Assembly: GCA_938092135.1 (NCBI GenBank)
Contig: CALLJL010000008.1
Span: 320,361 to 384,360, forward strand
Origin: an uncultured bacterium
Lineage (GTDB): Bacteria; Acidobacteriota; Aminicenantia; Aminicenantales; CALLJL01
Reading direction: 5' to 3'
DNA length: 64,000 nt
Notes under the pieces: model-generated
What the model was told of the DNA's origin: nothing
Databases searched by the model: none
Seen by the model: the letters and a program-made list of their open reading frames with translations, nothing else
Program-made: the position numbers and the translations under genes
Shown here: piece by piece, positions 26,528 to 35,315 of the stretch
Layout: every line of letters begins with the position of its first letter
How positions within the stretch are numbered: position 1 is the first letter of the stretch

Positions 26528-28230
26528 TTTTTAGACTTTGCCCAATCTTCAATAGATAGAATAAAACTTTCTTCTCCGAAGGAACGGGTAAGCTGAAGGG
26601 AGGCCACAAGGTCAATTTGGGCTCCCTCGCTGAAAGAGGCTAAATCTTCAGAGACGAAAGAGCTGAAGGCTTCAAATACGCGACCATCTTGTTCAAGTTT
26701 CAGTTTATTAATATTATTGGGTAAATTCTTTGGTTTGGAAACAATTTTAACATTAGAAAGAAGGAAGAGAGGTCGCGGATTGCCTGGGCCAAAGGGAGGC
26801 AGAAGCAGGTAATTCTGGAGGAAGGAGCCAGAGATTTCACTGAATCTCAGAGGACCATCTATTAGGAGTTTCGGCCTTAAATCTTCTTCGGTTAGCCAGG
26901 AGGAAGCAATTAAATTCAATCGATTTTTAAGTTCCATAATTTTTTTCCTGGGAAGAACACATCCAGCGGCATGATGATGGCCGCCATAATCCACGAAAAG
27001 ATCCTTGCATTGTCTCAGTGCCTCAATTAAAGAAAAAGAGTTGATGCTGCGGCCAGAACCATAAGCCCATTCATTCTCATAGGCAAAAAGAATTACTGGC
27101 CGGTGGAATTTTTCCTTAAGCCGATTGGCCACAATCCCGATTATCCCCCTTGACCATTCATCACAGCCAGTAATAAATATTCGGTATTTATTGGGCCATT
27201 GGCGGCTATTTATGGTGGCTACAACTTGATTAAGAATTTTTTCTTCAGCCTCTTGCCTTAAAGAATTAAGTTGATTCAATTTTTGAGAAAGAGAAAGGGC
27301 CTCCTCTTCAGATTTGGTTAAAAAGAGCTTGACCGCCAGATCAGGGGAGGCCATTCGACCAGCAGCGTTAATCCGGGGACCAATTCGGAAACCCACATCC
27401 CCTTCAGTTAGTCTTTCCCCCTGAAGTCCACTGACCTCGAGCAGCTGTCTTAACCCATAATTACGAACTTCGCTTAAAGTCTTGAGTCCATGGCGAACGA
27501 GCAATCTATTTTCCCCAATTAACGGGGCAATGTCAGTTATCGTCCCGATAGCCACCAATTTCGTGTAATAGGGAATAAGGGATTCCTTGTTTCTTTTCTG
27601 TAGCAAGGCCTGAATCAATTTGAAGGCTATCCCGACAGCGGTTAAATGGGGAAAGGGATATCCGGAGTCGGGGAGATGGGGATTAAGAATAGCAATGGCC
27701 TCAGGCTTCTTATCCCCAGGCACATGATGGTCAGTGATAATAACATCAATCCTTTGGTCTTTGGCCAGCTGCACAAATTCATTAGCCTTTATTCCGCAAT
27801 CAACGGTAATTACCAACCTGGCTCCTTTTTGCTGAATAATTGACAGGTGATCAGGCTTGATCCCATAACCTTCTTTAAGCCTGTGGGGAACATAGTAATC
27901 CACGCTCGCCCCAAGGGAAACAAGGGCCTGATAAAGCATGACTAAAGCCAAGATGCCATCAGCATCGTAATCTCCAAATATAAGAATTTTTTCTCTGTTT
28001 TTTATTGCCTTTTCAATCCGATTAAGACAGATTTCCATATCTTTAAAAAGAAAAGGGGAAGGCCCATCAAGCCAAGAACCCCAAAGAAAAAGCTCGGCTT
28101 CGCGATTACTTTTAATCCCTCGGTTGGCCAGAATCCGAGCTATAGGCAAAGGAATCCCAAGATTTTGACTTAGCCTCTTCGGTATTTCTGGAATATCAGA
28201 AATGATCCAGCGGGCCTTTAGTCCGTTCAT
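26524..28230 (-). CDS. recJ: Single-stranded-DNA-specific exonuclease RecJ
   Basis: A 568-residue DHH-family 5'-3' exonuclease. The metal-binding motifs are FGDYDADGI, VITDHHVPG and YGGHHHAAG (DHHA1), followed by the C-terminal OB-like domain. The ORF track starts at a TTG (28245). I use the ATG at 28230 because the apparent -10 box lies inside the track's first codons and is 6 bp before this ATG. It heads the eleven-gene unit that ends with ptsI and is divergent from ftsY. Confidence 0.92.
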   Translation of the reverse strand: MNGLKARWIISDIPEIPKRLSQNLGIPLPIARILANRGIKSNREAELFLWGSWLDGPSPFLFKDMEICLNRIEKAIKNREKILIFGDYDADGILALVMLYQALVSLGASVDYYVPHRLKEGYGIKPDHLSIIQQKGARLVITVDCGIKANEFVQLAKDQRIDVIITDHHVPGDKKPEAIAILNPHLPDSGYPFPHLTAVGIAFKLIQALLQKRNKESLIPYYTKLVAIGTITDIAPLIGENRLLVRHGLKTLSEVRNYGLRQLLEVSGLQGERLTEGDVGFRIGPRINAAGRMASPDLAVKLFLTKSEEEALSLSQKLNQLNSLRQEAEEKILNQVVATINSRQWPNKYRIFITGCDEWSRGIIGIVANRLKEKFHRPVILFAYENEWAYGSGRSINSFSLIEALRQCKDLFVDYGGHHHAAGCVLPRKKIMELKNRLNLIASSWLTEEDLRPKLLIDGPLRFSEISGSFLQNYLLLPPFGPGNPRPLFLLSNVKIVSKPKNLPNNINKLKLEQDGRVFEAFSSFVSEDLASFSEGAQIDLVASLQLTRSFGEESFILSIEDWAKSKK

Positions 28231-28236
28231 GTTTTC

Positions 28237-28265
28237 ATGGTACAAAAAAAAGAAGAAAGGCTCAA
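28237..28265 (-). promoter_or_regulatory. Promoter of the recJ-lpt-rpoN-pts unit, leaderless arrangement
   Basis: Minus strand TTGAGC (28265-28260), 17 bp, TACCAT (28242-28237), then 6 bp and the recJ ATG at 28230. Both hexamers match consensus at 4 of 6, but spacing to the ATG is identical to that seen for uvrA and ftsY. No Shine-Dalgarno precedes the ATG. Confidence 0.45.
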
Positions 28266-28291
28266 TTAAAGTTTTGTTTCGGCCTGGCGCG

Positions 28292-28320
28292 TTGACTTAG
28301 CCTGGGGCCAAATCTATAAT
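28292..28320 (+). promoter_or_regulatory. Promoter of ftsY-rib operon, leaderless arrangement
   Basis: TTGACT (28292-28297), exactly 17 bp, perfect TATAAT (28315-28320), then GGAAAA and the ATG at 28327. This is a near-consensus promoter. The expected transcription start falls on the start codon, so the ftsY message is probably leaderless. Confidence 0.7.
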
Positions 28321-28326
28321 GGAAAA

Positions 28327-29220
28327 ATGGTGTTTTCCCTGCTTAAAGCGAAACTAAATCGAACGCGTCAGATTTTTCAAGAGAAAATCCAAAATCTAAA
28401 GCGCGAACAAGTCTCTAAAGAAAGAGCTCTCGAGGAATTGGCCGAAGCTTTAATCCTTGCCGATGTAGGAGTTGTTACAACTGAAAAAATAATAACTAAT
28501 TTAAAAAAGAAATTAAAAGCTGATTCATCCCTTAATCTCGAAAAAGCCCTAAAAGATGAGTTATTAGCTCTTCTTGGCCATGAACCTGCTCCCCTTAGCT
28601 TAAATTATTATCCCTTTGTCGTCATGTTTGTTGGCGTAAATGGTGGGGGCAAAACCACTTCCTTAGCCAAACTAGCTTATTTTCTTAAAAAACAGGGGCG
28701 ACAGATAATCCTCGTGGCTGCTGACACCTTCAGGGCTGCGGCCCAGGAACAAATTCAGATTTGGAGCCGAAAACTTGATCTGCCCTTAATTCGGGGACAA
28801 TATGGAGCTGATCCAGCCGCTGTAGTCTTCGATGGTCTAAAAGCCTTAAAAGCAAGAGGGGCAGATGCCCTGCTAATAGACACGGCAGGCAGAATCCACA
28901 CTAATATTAACCTAATGGCGGAGCTTGAAAAAATAAAAAAAGTTATCAGCCGGGAAATTAGCGGCGCTCCCCATGAAGTTCTTCTTGTTCTTGATGCCAG
29001 TATTGGACAAAATGCTCTCTCCCAGGCCAGGGAATTTCTGAAATTTTCCGGCCTTACCGGTATTTTTCTTTCCAAGCTTGATGGTACGGCCAAGGGAGGG
29101 GCAGCTTTAGCTGTGGCCTCTGAACTTTCGTTACCTATCAAACTCATCGGTATTGGCGAAAAAGAAGAAGACATGCTTCCTTTTTCACCTCAAGAATTTA
29201 TTGATGCCCTTCTTTCATGA
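28327..29220 (+). CDS. ftsY: Signal recognition particle receptor FtsY
   Basis: A 297-residue SRP GTPase with only the N and G domains; the acidic A domain of E. coli FtsY is missing, as in many bacteria. GTPase motifs: GVNGGGKTT (G1), AADTFRAAA (G2), DTAGRIHTN (G3), SKLDGTAKGG (G4). It guides ribosomes bearing membrane proteins to the translocon. The stop overlaps ribD's start (ATGA), so it is the first gene of a unit with riboflavin genes, an unusual pairing. The promoter sits 6 bp before the ATG. Confidence 0.95.
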   Translation: MVFSLLKAKLNRTRQIFQEKIQNLKREQVSKERALEELAEALILADVGVVTTEKIITNLKKKLKADSSLNLEKALKDELLALLGHEPAPLSLNYYPFVVMFVGVNGGGKTTSLAKLAYFLKKQGRQIILVAADTFRAAAQEQIQIWSRKLDLPLIRGQYGADPAAVVFDGLKALKARGADALLIDTAGRIHTNINLMAELEKIKKVISREISGAPHEVLLVLDASIGQNALSQAREFLKFSGLTGIFLSKLDGTAKGGAALAVASELSLPIKLIGIGEKEEDMLPFSPQEFIDALLS

Positions 29221-30326
29221 CAAAAAAACAGGAAATTATTGACCAAGCCTTTATGGAAATGGCCTATTCTTTAGCCGCCAGAGCAAGAGGGTGGGCCAGC
29301 CCTAATCCTTATGTCGGTGCGGTCGTTGTTAAAAATAATAAAATTATAGGCTACGGTTATCACGAGCAACCTGGAAAGCCCCATGCCGAAGTAATCGCTT
29401 TACAAAGAGCTGGAGAAAAGGCTAAAGATAGCACTCTTTATGTCACCCTTGAACCCTGTGTTCACTGGGGAAGAACACCTCCTTGCGTCGAGACTATCCT
29501 TCGCTTTCGACCCAAAAGGGTAGTTATTTCAGCCCTTGATCCAAATCCAATTGTTTATAAAAAGGGAGTGCAAAAACTAAAAGAAGCCGGAATCGAAGTA
29601 AATGTTGGCTGTTTAAAGGAAAGGAATGACCGGTTAAATGAAGCTTATATTAAATTTATTACCCAGGGCCTTCCTTATATAATCTTAAAAGCGGCTTTAT
29701 CTCTCGATGCAAAAATAGCTGCAACCGACAGCTCCTCTCGCTGGATAACAGGGCCTCTGGCTAGGGATTACGCTCATCTTCTTAGAGGTGAAGTTGATGC
29801 CATTCTTGTGGGTATAAATACAGTTCTTCACGATAATCCCCGCCTAACAGTCAGGCATCCCCTTTGGGGGGAAAAAAGGATAATCAGGGTGGTCCTTGAT
29901 TCCCAGCTTAGACTTCCCCCTGATTCTCGCTTGCTAAAAACTCTTGACAAAGGGCCAGTTATTGTTTTTACCTCAATTGAAGCCTCAGAAAAAAGGAAGA
30001 AAATTCTAAGCGCAAAGGGTGTTAAAATAATAACCGTCAAGGGCGAGAAGCATTACCTAAATCTTCATCATGTTTTGCAAGAATTAGGTCAGCTTGGTGT
30101 AGCTAGTCTGCTCGTCGAAGGTGGAAGTCGAGTTCTTACGAGTTTTCTTGAGCATAATCTTGGGGATAAAATCTTTCTTTTCTTTGCCCCGCTTTTATTT
30201 GGAGGTCAGAAGGCACCTTCCCTTTTTGCCGGACAGGGCTTTCCGACCATTAAAAAGGGCCTTCGCCTGCGCTATTATCGAACTTTTTCCCTGGGAAATG
30301 ACATTATCTTAGAGGGATATTTTTAA
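29217..30326 (+). CDS. ribD: Bifunctional riboflavin deaminase/reductase
   Basis: A 369-residue enzyme. The N-terminal cytidine-deaminase-like domain binds zinc through HAE and two cysteines in EPCVHWGRTPPC. The C-terminal reductase domain starts near residue 150 (PYIILKAALSLDAKIA) and contains SRWITGP and VEGGSRVLTSFL. It carries out the second and third steps of riboflavin synthesis from the GTP branch. It overlaps ftsY by 4 bp and ribE by 1 bp. No FMN riboswitch precedes it. Confidence 0.95.
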   Translation: MTKKQEIIDQAFMEMAYSLAARARGWASPNPYVGAVVVKNNKIIGYGYHEQPGKPHAEVIALQRAGEKAKDSTLYVTLEPCVHWGRTPPCVETILRFRPKRVVISALDPNPIVYKKGVQKLKEAGIEVNVGCLKERNDRLNEAYIKFITQGLPYIILKAALSLDAKIAATDSSSRWITGPLARDYAHLLRGEVDAILVGINTVLHDNPRLTVRHPLWGEKRIIRVVLDSQLRLPPDSRLLKTLDKGPVIVFTSIEASEKRKKILSAKGVKIITVKGEKHYLNLHHVLQELGQLGVASLLVEGGSRVLTSFLEHNLGDKIFLFFAPLLFGGQKAPSLFAGQGFPTIKKGLRLRYYRTFSLGNDIILEGYF

Positions 30327-30916
30327 TGTTCACCGGAATAATCCATCACCTTGGTTTGGTCGCCAATTTTCGTCAAAATCGACAGATTCTGACTATTCGG
30401 GCGCCCGATCTTCCTGGTCCTCTTAAGAGGGGCGAAAGCCTGGCAGTTAATGGAGTCTGTCTTTCCGTTGAAAACCATGAAGGGGAAAATATTAGCTTCC
30501 GCCTCTCTGAAGAAACTCTTTCTTTGACCAATTTGGGTGAGCTTCGATTAGGAGAAATAGTAAATCTTGAGCTACCCTTGACCTTACAGACTCCTTTAAG
30601 CGGCCATCTTTTAACTGGCCATGTCGATGCCGTTGGCCAGGTCATCAGAATCCAAAAGAAAGGTCAAGGAAAAAGAATGGCCATTTCCTTTCCCAAAAAT
30701 CTTAGCCCCTATCTTGTCCCTAAAGGCTCGATTGCGGTTAACGGCGTTAGTCTGACTATTGCTCTATTAACTAAAGATTATTTCGAAGTTGAATTAATCC
30801 CTTTGACGCTGGAAAAAACCAATCTCGGTCACCTCCGTCCCGGAAGTAAAGTTAACCTCGAAGGTGACATCATCGGTAAATACGTGTATAATTATTTATC
30901 TCAGAGTAAAAAATAA
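30326..30916 (+). CDS. ribE: Riboflavin synthase
   Basis: A 196-residue riboflavin synthase alpha subunit made of two similar lumazine-binding barrels. The first starts MFTGIIHHLGLV and contains SLAVNGVCLSV; the second repeats it (GHVDAVGQV...GSIAVNGVSLTI). It dismutates two lumazine molecules to riboflavin. TAATG overlap with ribD. Confidence 0.95.
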   Translation: MFTGIIHHLGLVANFRQNRQILTIRAPDLPGPLKRGESLAVNGVCLSVENHEGENISFRLSEETLSLTNLGELRLGEIVNLELPLTLQTPLSGHLLTGHVDAVGQVIRIQKKGQGKRMAISFPKNLSPYLVPKGSIAVNGVSLTIALLTKDYFEVELIPLTLEKTNLGHLRPGSKVNLEGDIIGKYVYNYLSQSKK

Positions 30917-30947
30917 GGAATTTTAGGTTTTCTAAGCGGGGTTACCA

Positions 30948-32165
30948 ATGGAAGGGAAGGTTGGCTTAATTTCAATTGAAGAAGCTATTGAATGTGTTCG
31001 CGCCGGCCAATTAATCATTATCGTTGATGATGAAGATCGAGAAAATGAAGGCGACTTAATGGTGGCCGCCGAAAAGGTCACCCCTGAAATAATCAATTTT
31101 ATGACTAAATACGGTCGCGGGCTTATCTGTTTGCCCCTAACGCGGGAGCGAGCCGAGCAGCTTGATCTTGATCTCATGGTTCATGAAAATACAGCTCCCT
31201 TTGGAACGGCCTTCACCGTTTCTATTGATGCTCGCGAAGGGGTAACTACAGGAATTTCCGCCTATGACCGGGCAAAAACAATCCTTACAGCCATTGATCC
31301 CAAAACCAGGCCTGAAGACCTTGTTCGACCTGGCCACATCTTTCCTCTCCAGGCAAGAGATGGCGGTGTCCTCATGCGAGCCGGACAAACTGAAGCGGCT
31401 GTAGACCTTGCCCGCCTTGCCGGACTTAAGCCTGCCGGTGTTATCTGCGAAATCTTAAATGAAGATGGGACAATGGCTCGCATGCCTCAGCTCGAGGAAT
31501 TCAGTCGCCGCCATAAAATACCAATCGTTACTATCGCCGATCTTATTAAATACCGTCTCCAGCACGAGTGCTTGGTTCGTAAAATAGATGAAGCCGATAT
31601 GCCCACTGAATTTGGACATTTTCGAATCTTTGTTTTCGAGGATATTATTCATCACGAGCATCATGTGGCTTTGGTTAAAGGAGAAATTAAGGAAGATGAA
31701 CCTATTCTGGTGAGGGCCCACTCGCAGTGCCTTACTGGCGATACCTTCGGTTCCATACGCTGTGATTGTGGCCGGCAGCTTCATCAAGCTATGTCTATAA
31801 TTGAAAAAGAGGGAAAAGGCGTTATTCTTTATATGCTTAATCATGAGGGTCGCGGTATTGGTTTAACTAATAAAATCAGGGCCTATGCTCTTCAAGATAA
31901 AGGCATGGATACAGTTGAGGCCAATCGATGTCTGGGATTTAAGCCTGACCACCGAGACTATGGAATTGGCGCTCAAATTCTCGTGGCCCTGGGAGTTCGG
32001 AAAATTCGTCTGCTGACAAATAACCCCAGGAAATTTATTGGCCTGGCTGGTTACGGCCTTGAAATTGTGGAGAGAGTCCCTATTGAAATCCCTCCGAATG
32101 AAATTAATCGCCGCTATCTTAAAACCAAGAAAGAAAAAATGGGCCATCTTTTGGAAATGGTTTGA
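30948..32165 (+). CDS. ribBA: Bifunctional DHBP synthase / GTP cyclohydrolase II
   Basis: A 405-residue fusion. The N-terminal DHBP synthase (about 1-205) shows [16 protein letters not shown] and RPGHIFPL. The C-terminal GTP cyclohydrolase II (about 206-400) shows the zinc cysteines in [15 protein letters not shown] and the motif NHEGRGIGL. It makes the two starting blocks of riboflavin. In most bacteria ribH (lumazine synthase) follows; here a HEAT-repeat gene follows and ribH is not in the window. Confidence 0.95.
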   Translation: MEGKVGLISIEEAIECVRAGQLIIIVDDEDRENEGDLMVAAEKVTPEIINFMTKYGRGLICLPLTRERAEQLDLDLMVHENTAPFGTAFTVSIDAREGVTTGISAYDRAKTILTAIDPKTRPEDLVRPGHIFPLQARDGGVLMRAGQTEAAVDLARLAGLKPAGVICEILNEDGTMARMPQLEEFSRRHKIPIVTIADLIKYRLQHECLVRKIDEADMPTEFGHFRIFVFEDIIHHEHHVALVKGEIKEDEPILVRAHSQCLTGDTFGSIRCDCGRQLHQAMSIIEKEGKGVILYMLNHEGRGIGLTNKIRAYALQDKGMDTVEANRCLGFKPDHRDYGIGAQILVALGVRKIRLLTNNPRKFIGLAGYGLEIVERVPIEIPPNEINRRYLKTKKEKMGHLLEMV

Positions 32166-32218
32166 TTTCAGACCCGGCGCCTAAAAAATAATTTAATTAC
32201 TTTCATTAAGGCCCTTTA

Positions 32219-32728
32219 ATGGCCAAAGAAAAAAATAAAACTCCGCCGCCTGAAATCATCTCCCGGATAATCGCTAAAATAAGATCTACCCAGGATAAAA
32301 AACTCAGAGCAAAAATGATAGTTGCTTTGGGAAGGCTAAGGCAACCTTGGATTGTCCCTCTTTTTCTTGAAATGCTTGCTGATCCCTCAGAACAGGTCCG
32401 TCAAAAAATTATCAGAGAGTTGAGTGAATGGGAAAATCTATCCTGTGAATGCCTTTTCCCGAAATTAAAAAATCAACCTTGGTATGTTAAGGTTAGCGTC
32501 CTCCAAATTCTGGCTTTGAGAAAAGAACCAAAAACCATCAAAGCTCTATTAACCATTATAGATGATCCCAATATAGAAGTCAGACGTCAAATAGCCGTCT
32601 GTCTTGGTCATATTGATTCCAAAGAAGGAATCCCTTTACTTGTTAAGTTGCTTAAAGATTCCAGCCCCCATGTCAGGTTGGCCGCTGAGGAATCCCTGCG
32701 CCGGATAAGTCGTCTCCGTTTTACCTAA
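32219..32728 (+). CDS. HEAT-repeat protein
   Basis: A 169-residue all-helical protein with about four HEAT-like repeats. Units such as MIVALGRLRQPWIVPLFLEMLADPSEQVRQKIIREL, IKALLTIIDDPNIEVRRQIAVCLGHIDS and GIPLLVKLLKDSSPHVRLAAEESLRRI recur at roughly 30 residues. No signal peptide. Such proteins are scaffolds or resemble phycobilin-lyase-type repeats; no function can be assigned. It lies 53 bp after ribBA, probably in the same transcript, and its weak ribosome site (taagg) suggests low expression. Confidence 0.8.
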   Translation: MAKEKNKTPPPEIISRIIAKIRSTQDKKLRAKMIVALGRLRQPWIVPLFLEMLADPSEQVRQKIIRELSEWENLSCECLFPKLKNQPWYVKVSVLQILALRKEPKTIKALLTIIDDPNIEVRRQIAVCLGHIDSKEGIPLLVKLLKDSSPHVRLAAEESLRRISRLRFT

Positions 32729-32878
32729 AATTCAACTTATTTTTCCTAAAAGGACTAAAAAATTCATCCGTTTTTCTCTTCTTAAAAAATAAAAAAGTAA
32801 AAATTAGAAAGCCTGGGCTCAATGAAATAAAAGTAGCATTTCTCTCAAAATGGCTCTTTTGTCCTATATTTCGCTATC

Positions 32879-33349
32879 TCAGCTAAACTTATCCCGCTCC
32901 TCTTTTTTGTGCTGGCTTTCCAGAATAAAGGTTACTGGCCCTTCGTTAATAAGATAAACATCCATGACAGCCCCAAAAACACCTGTTCTCGTAACAAAGC
33001 CTGCCTTTTTTAAACAATCAACGAAATAATTAAAGATATCTTGGGCGCGGGAAGGCTCCTCGGCTCCATCAAAACTTGGGCGACGACCTTTTCGGGTCGA
33101 GCCAGCTAAAGTAAATTGAGAAATGGCCATAATTTCTCCCCCCACCTGGCTCAAGGAAAGATTCATCTTACCTTCCTTATCGGGGAAAATGCGGAGCTCA
33201 ACCACTTTCCGGGCGAGCTCTTCAGCCTCCCTTTGGGTGTCTCCCCTTTCCACGCCAACGAGAAGACAGAGGCCACGGTTTATTCGACTTATTTCTTTCC
33301 CTTCCACCTCAACTTTGGCCATTTTTACCCTCTGAAGGACAATCTTCAA
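32879..33349 (-). CDS. dtd: D-aminoacyl-tRNA deacylase
   Basis: A 156-residue Dtd that removes D-amino acids from mischarged tRNA. Family motifs: IVLQRVKMAKVEVEGK at the N-terminus, SQFTLAGSTRKGRRPSFDGAEEP and the cross-subunit NEGPVTFILES. The start is TTG: an excellent AAGGAGG lies 6 bp upstream and no in-frame ATG precedes the conserved first strand. It is divergent from rpsT across 80 bp. Confidence 0.93.
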   Translation of the reverse strand: MKIVLQRVKMAKVEVEGKEISRINRGLCLLVGVERGDTQREAEELARKVVELRIFPDKEGKMNLSLSQVGGEIMAISQFTLAGSTRKGRRPSFDGAEEPSRAQDIFNYFVDCLKKAGFVTRTGVFGAVMDVYLINEGPVTFILESQHKKEERDKFS

Positions 33350-33376
33350 GTCTTGCCTCCTTTTTAGATCAAAAAT

Positions 33377-33405
33377 TTGACTTAGTCTGGAATTTTTCCT
33401 ATATT
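33377..33405 (+). promoter_or_regulatory. Promoter of rpsT
   Basis: TTGACT (33377-33382), 17 bp, TATATT (33400-33405). Each hexamer matches 5 of 6. The predicted leader is about 18 bases and carries AGAGG 9 bp before the ATG, so this gene uses an ordinary ribosome site. Confidence 0.6.
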
Positions 33406-33429
33406 ATGAGCTTCAAGAGGTAAATACAG

Positions 33430-33705
33430 ATGGCCCGACATAAATCGGCAATAAAGCAATGGCGACGTAGTCTTAGGCGAAATGCCATCAACCGGCGCAA
33501 CAAATCGATTTTGAAGACTCAAATCAAAAAACTGCGTCAGGCAATCAAAGAAAAAAACCTTGAACTGGCCCGTCAGCTTCTTCCAAAAACCTTCTCCATT
33601 ATTGATAAATGCGTCAAAAAGGGAACCATTCACGAAAATAAAGGAGCTCGCTACAAATCTCGTCTGAGCAAGCAGGTGGCCGCACTTGCTTCCCAGGCTA
33701 GCTAA
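33430..33705 (+). CDS. rpsT: 30S ribosomal protein S20
   Basis: A 91-residue, lysine/arginine-rich helical protein matching S20: ARHKSAIKQWRRSLRRNAINRRNKSILKTQIKKL at the N-terminus and KKGTIHENKGARYKSRLSKQVAAL near the C-terminus. It binds 16S rRNA early in small-subunit assembly. It is a single gene with its own promoter, convergent with holA 14 bp away. Confidence 0.96.
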   Translation: MARHKSAIKQWRRSLRRNAINRRNKSILKTQIKKLRQAIKEKNLELARQLLPKTFSIIDKCVKKGTIHENKGARYKSRLSKQVAALASQAS

Positions 33706-33719
33706 TTTAACCTGAATTT

Positions 33720-34757
33720 TTATTTTTTCCTCCGTTCAAAATACCAGCTTAAAAATTCCTCTATCAAAAGCTCGCATTGTTCTTTTCCCCCGCTTTTAAG
33801 GGCCTGATCAATCGAGTGGAGTTTAGCGATCGCCAGACTGAGGTCAGGCTCATTTAAGGAAAAAACAGCTCTGAAAAAATTATTTATTTTCATTTGAAAA
33901 AAATCTCCGTATGACTCTTTTATCCAAGGCCTAAGTTTATGGAAAATAGCCTCTTCAGTCTTGCCTTGTTCAAGCCATTCCCTGGCCAGAAACAGATCTT
34001 TAAAAAATTGAGCAATAGTTCCGACAATTATTTCCGGCTCGCTTGTTTCATCAAATAGCTTCTTTAGGACATGAAAGGCCCTGGAAGCCGAACCGGTTTC
34101 TAGGCTTTCGATTAATTCATATTCCCGAACACTGCGCACCGATGGACAAAGGGCAGCCACATCCTCTAGATTAATAACTTGGGTGTGATAGCAGTAAAGG
34201 CAGAGCTTCTCAATTTCCTTAGACAGGATTCTTAAATCATGTCCGACCGCATCAAGCAAGGCGCCCAAGGCTTCAGAGGAAATTCTCTTTCCCTGCTTCT
34301 GAAATCGGTTTTTGATCCAGTCCAGCAACTCGCGACCTTTTAATAATTTAAATTCCTCTATCTTTAAGTAGGGTGAACGCGCCGATTGAAATAATTGAAA
34401 AAGTCTGCTATTTTTATTTAAACTGCCCGCATAATAAATAATAAGAATTACTTCAGGTCTGGGCGAAGCCAGGTAATTGCGCCAAAGGCTCTCCTCATCT
34501 TTAGAAAGCAAATTCTCCCTTCCCTCAGGAACAGTAACTAGAACCAACTTACGACCTGGATGGAAGAGATCCCCCGTTCTCAATGACTCAATTATTTCAA
34601 CCCAGCCAGTCTCTTCAGAAGAGAAACGATGAAACGAGCCTTCCTTTTCTTCAAACAGAAAGGTGCTCCGGATAGCTTCAATTCTTTCCTCAGCTAGAAA
34701 GGATTCTTCTCCATAAAAAAAGTAAATAGGGGCTAAATTATTTTTTTTCTGGATCAT
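33720..34757 (-). CDS. holA: DNA polymerase III subunit delta
   Basis: About 345 residues. The AAA+-like N-terminus starts APIYFFYGEESFLAEERIEAI, the usual HolA opening. The middle helical domain (LLKGRELLDWIKNRFQKQGKRISSEALGALLDAVGHDLRILSKEIEKLCLY) and the collar domain follow. It opens the sliding clamp within the clamp loader. The track start (34808) lies well inside lptE and adds a tryptophan-rich tail. I use the ATG at 34757, 11 bp after the lptE stop, although no clear Shine-Dalgarno is visible. Confidence 0.88.
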   Translation of the reverse strand: MIQKKNNLAPIYFFYGEESFLAEERIEAIRSTFLFEEKEGSFHRFSSEETGWVEIIESLRTGDLFHPGRKLVLVTVPEGRENLLSKDEESLWRNYLASPRPEVILIIYYAGSLNKNSRLFQLFQSARSPYLKIEEFKLLKGRELLDWIKNRFQKQGKRISSEALGALLDAVGHDLRILSKEIEKLCLYCYHTQVINLEDVAALCPSVRSVREYELIESLETGSASRAFHVLKKLFDETSEPEIIVGTIAQFFKDLFLAREWLEQGKTEEAIFHKLRPWIKESYGDFFQMKINNFFRAVFSLNEPDLSLAIAKLHSIDQALKSGGKEQCELLIEEFLSWYFERRKK

Positions 34758-34767
34758 CCAAGCCGGT

Positions 34768-35304
34768 CTAAAATCCCTCCAGAATGGCCACGACCAGGCT
34801 CCGAGCAAATTTTTCAGCCACTCTCGTTAAGGCCTCAGCCTCCATGGATTCAAAATCTGATCCCTCTGGCACCTCATATTCTTCAACGTAAACAAAAGAG
34901 GGATGGGAAAAAAGAATCTGTTGATTGCTCAAATCGCGGAAAACAATCTTAGCCACTATAGTTATATTATACTTATCAGCTGTATCTTTTCCTGAAAAAG
35001 CCAGAGGAGAAACCTGAAAGGAAGTAATTTCTCCAAGGAGAATGGCATCGGCCTTGGCCGCATCATCCACAGGTTCGAGCTTTCCCCTAGTTGTCAGCTC
35101 ATTAATCACGGCCTGAGTAAGTTTCAAATCAATTTCATACCTAGTGGTCAAATTTTTGAATAGAGGCACATAAATTCTTTTAATTGAGGCTGGAAGAGAA
35201 CTTCCAGTACCGCGAAGATGATATCCACAATTAATCAAAGGAAGAACAGTTATAAAAGAGAAAGATATAATTGAAACAATTCTTTTAAATGTCTTTTTTC
35301 TCAA
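34768..35304 (-). CDS. lptE: LPS assembly lipoprotein LptE
   Basis: About 178 residues. Signal peptide with a lipobox (LPLINC), then GYHLRGTGSSLPASIKRIYVPLFKNLTTRYEIDLKLTQAVINEL, the characteristic LptE opening; a FALKRGTPS-like strand pattern follows. It plugs the LptD barrel that delivers LPS to the outer leaflet. The track start (TTG, 35319) has no ribosome site. A TTG at 35304 has AGGAG 7 bp upstream and gives MRKKTFKRIVSIISF, so I prefer it. The leuS-lptE-holA order is a common one. Confidence 0.87.
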   Translation of the reverse strand: MRKKTFKRIVSIISFSFITVLPLINCGYHLRGTGSSLPASIKRIYVPLFKNLTTRYEIDLKLTQAVINELTTRGKLEPVDDAAKADAILLGEITSFQVSPLAFSGKDTADKYNITIVAKIVFRDLSNQQILFSHPSFVYVEEYEVPEGSDFESMEAEALTRVAEKFARSLVVAILEGF

Positions 35305-35315
35305 CAGGTCTCTCC

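Noticed and set aside
28200-29216. FMN riboswitch before the rib genes
   Set aside because: I looked for the conserved FMN element upstream of ftsY and ribD. ribD overlaps ftsY and no such structure is present.
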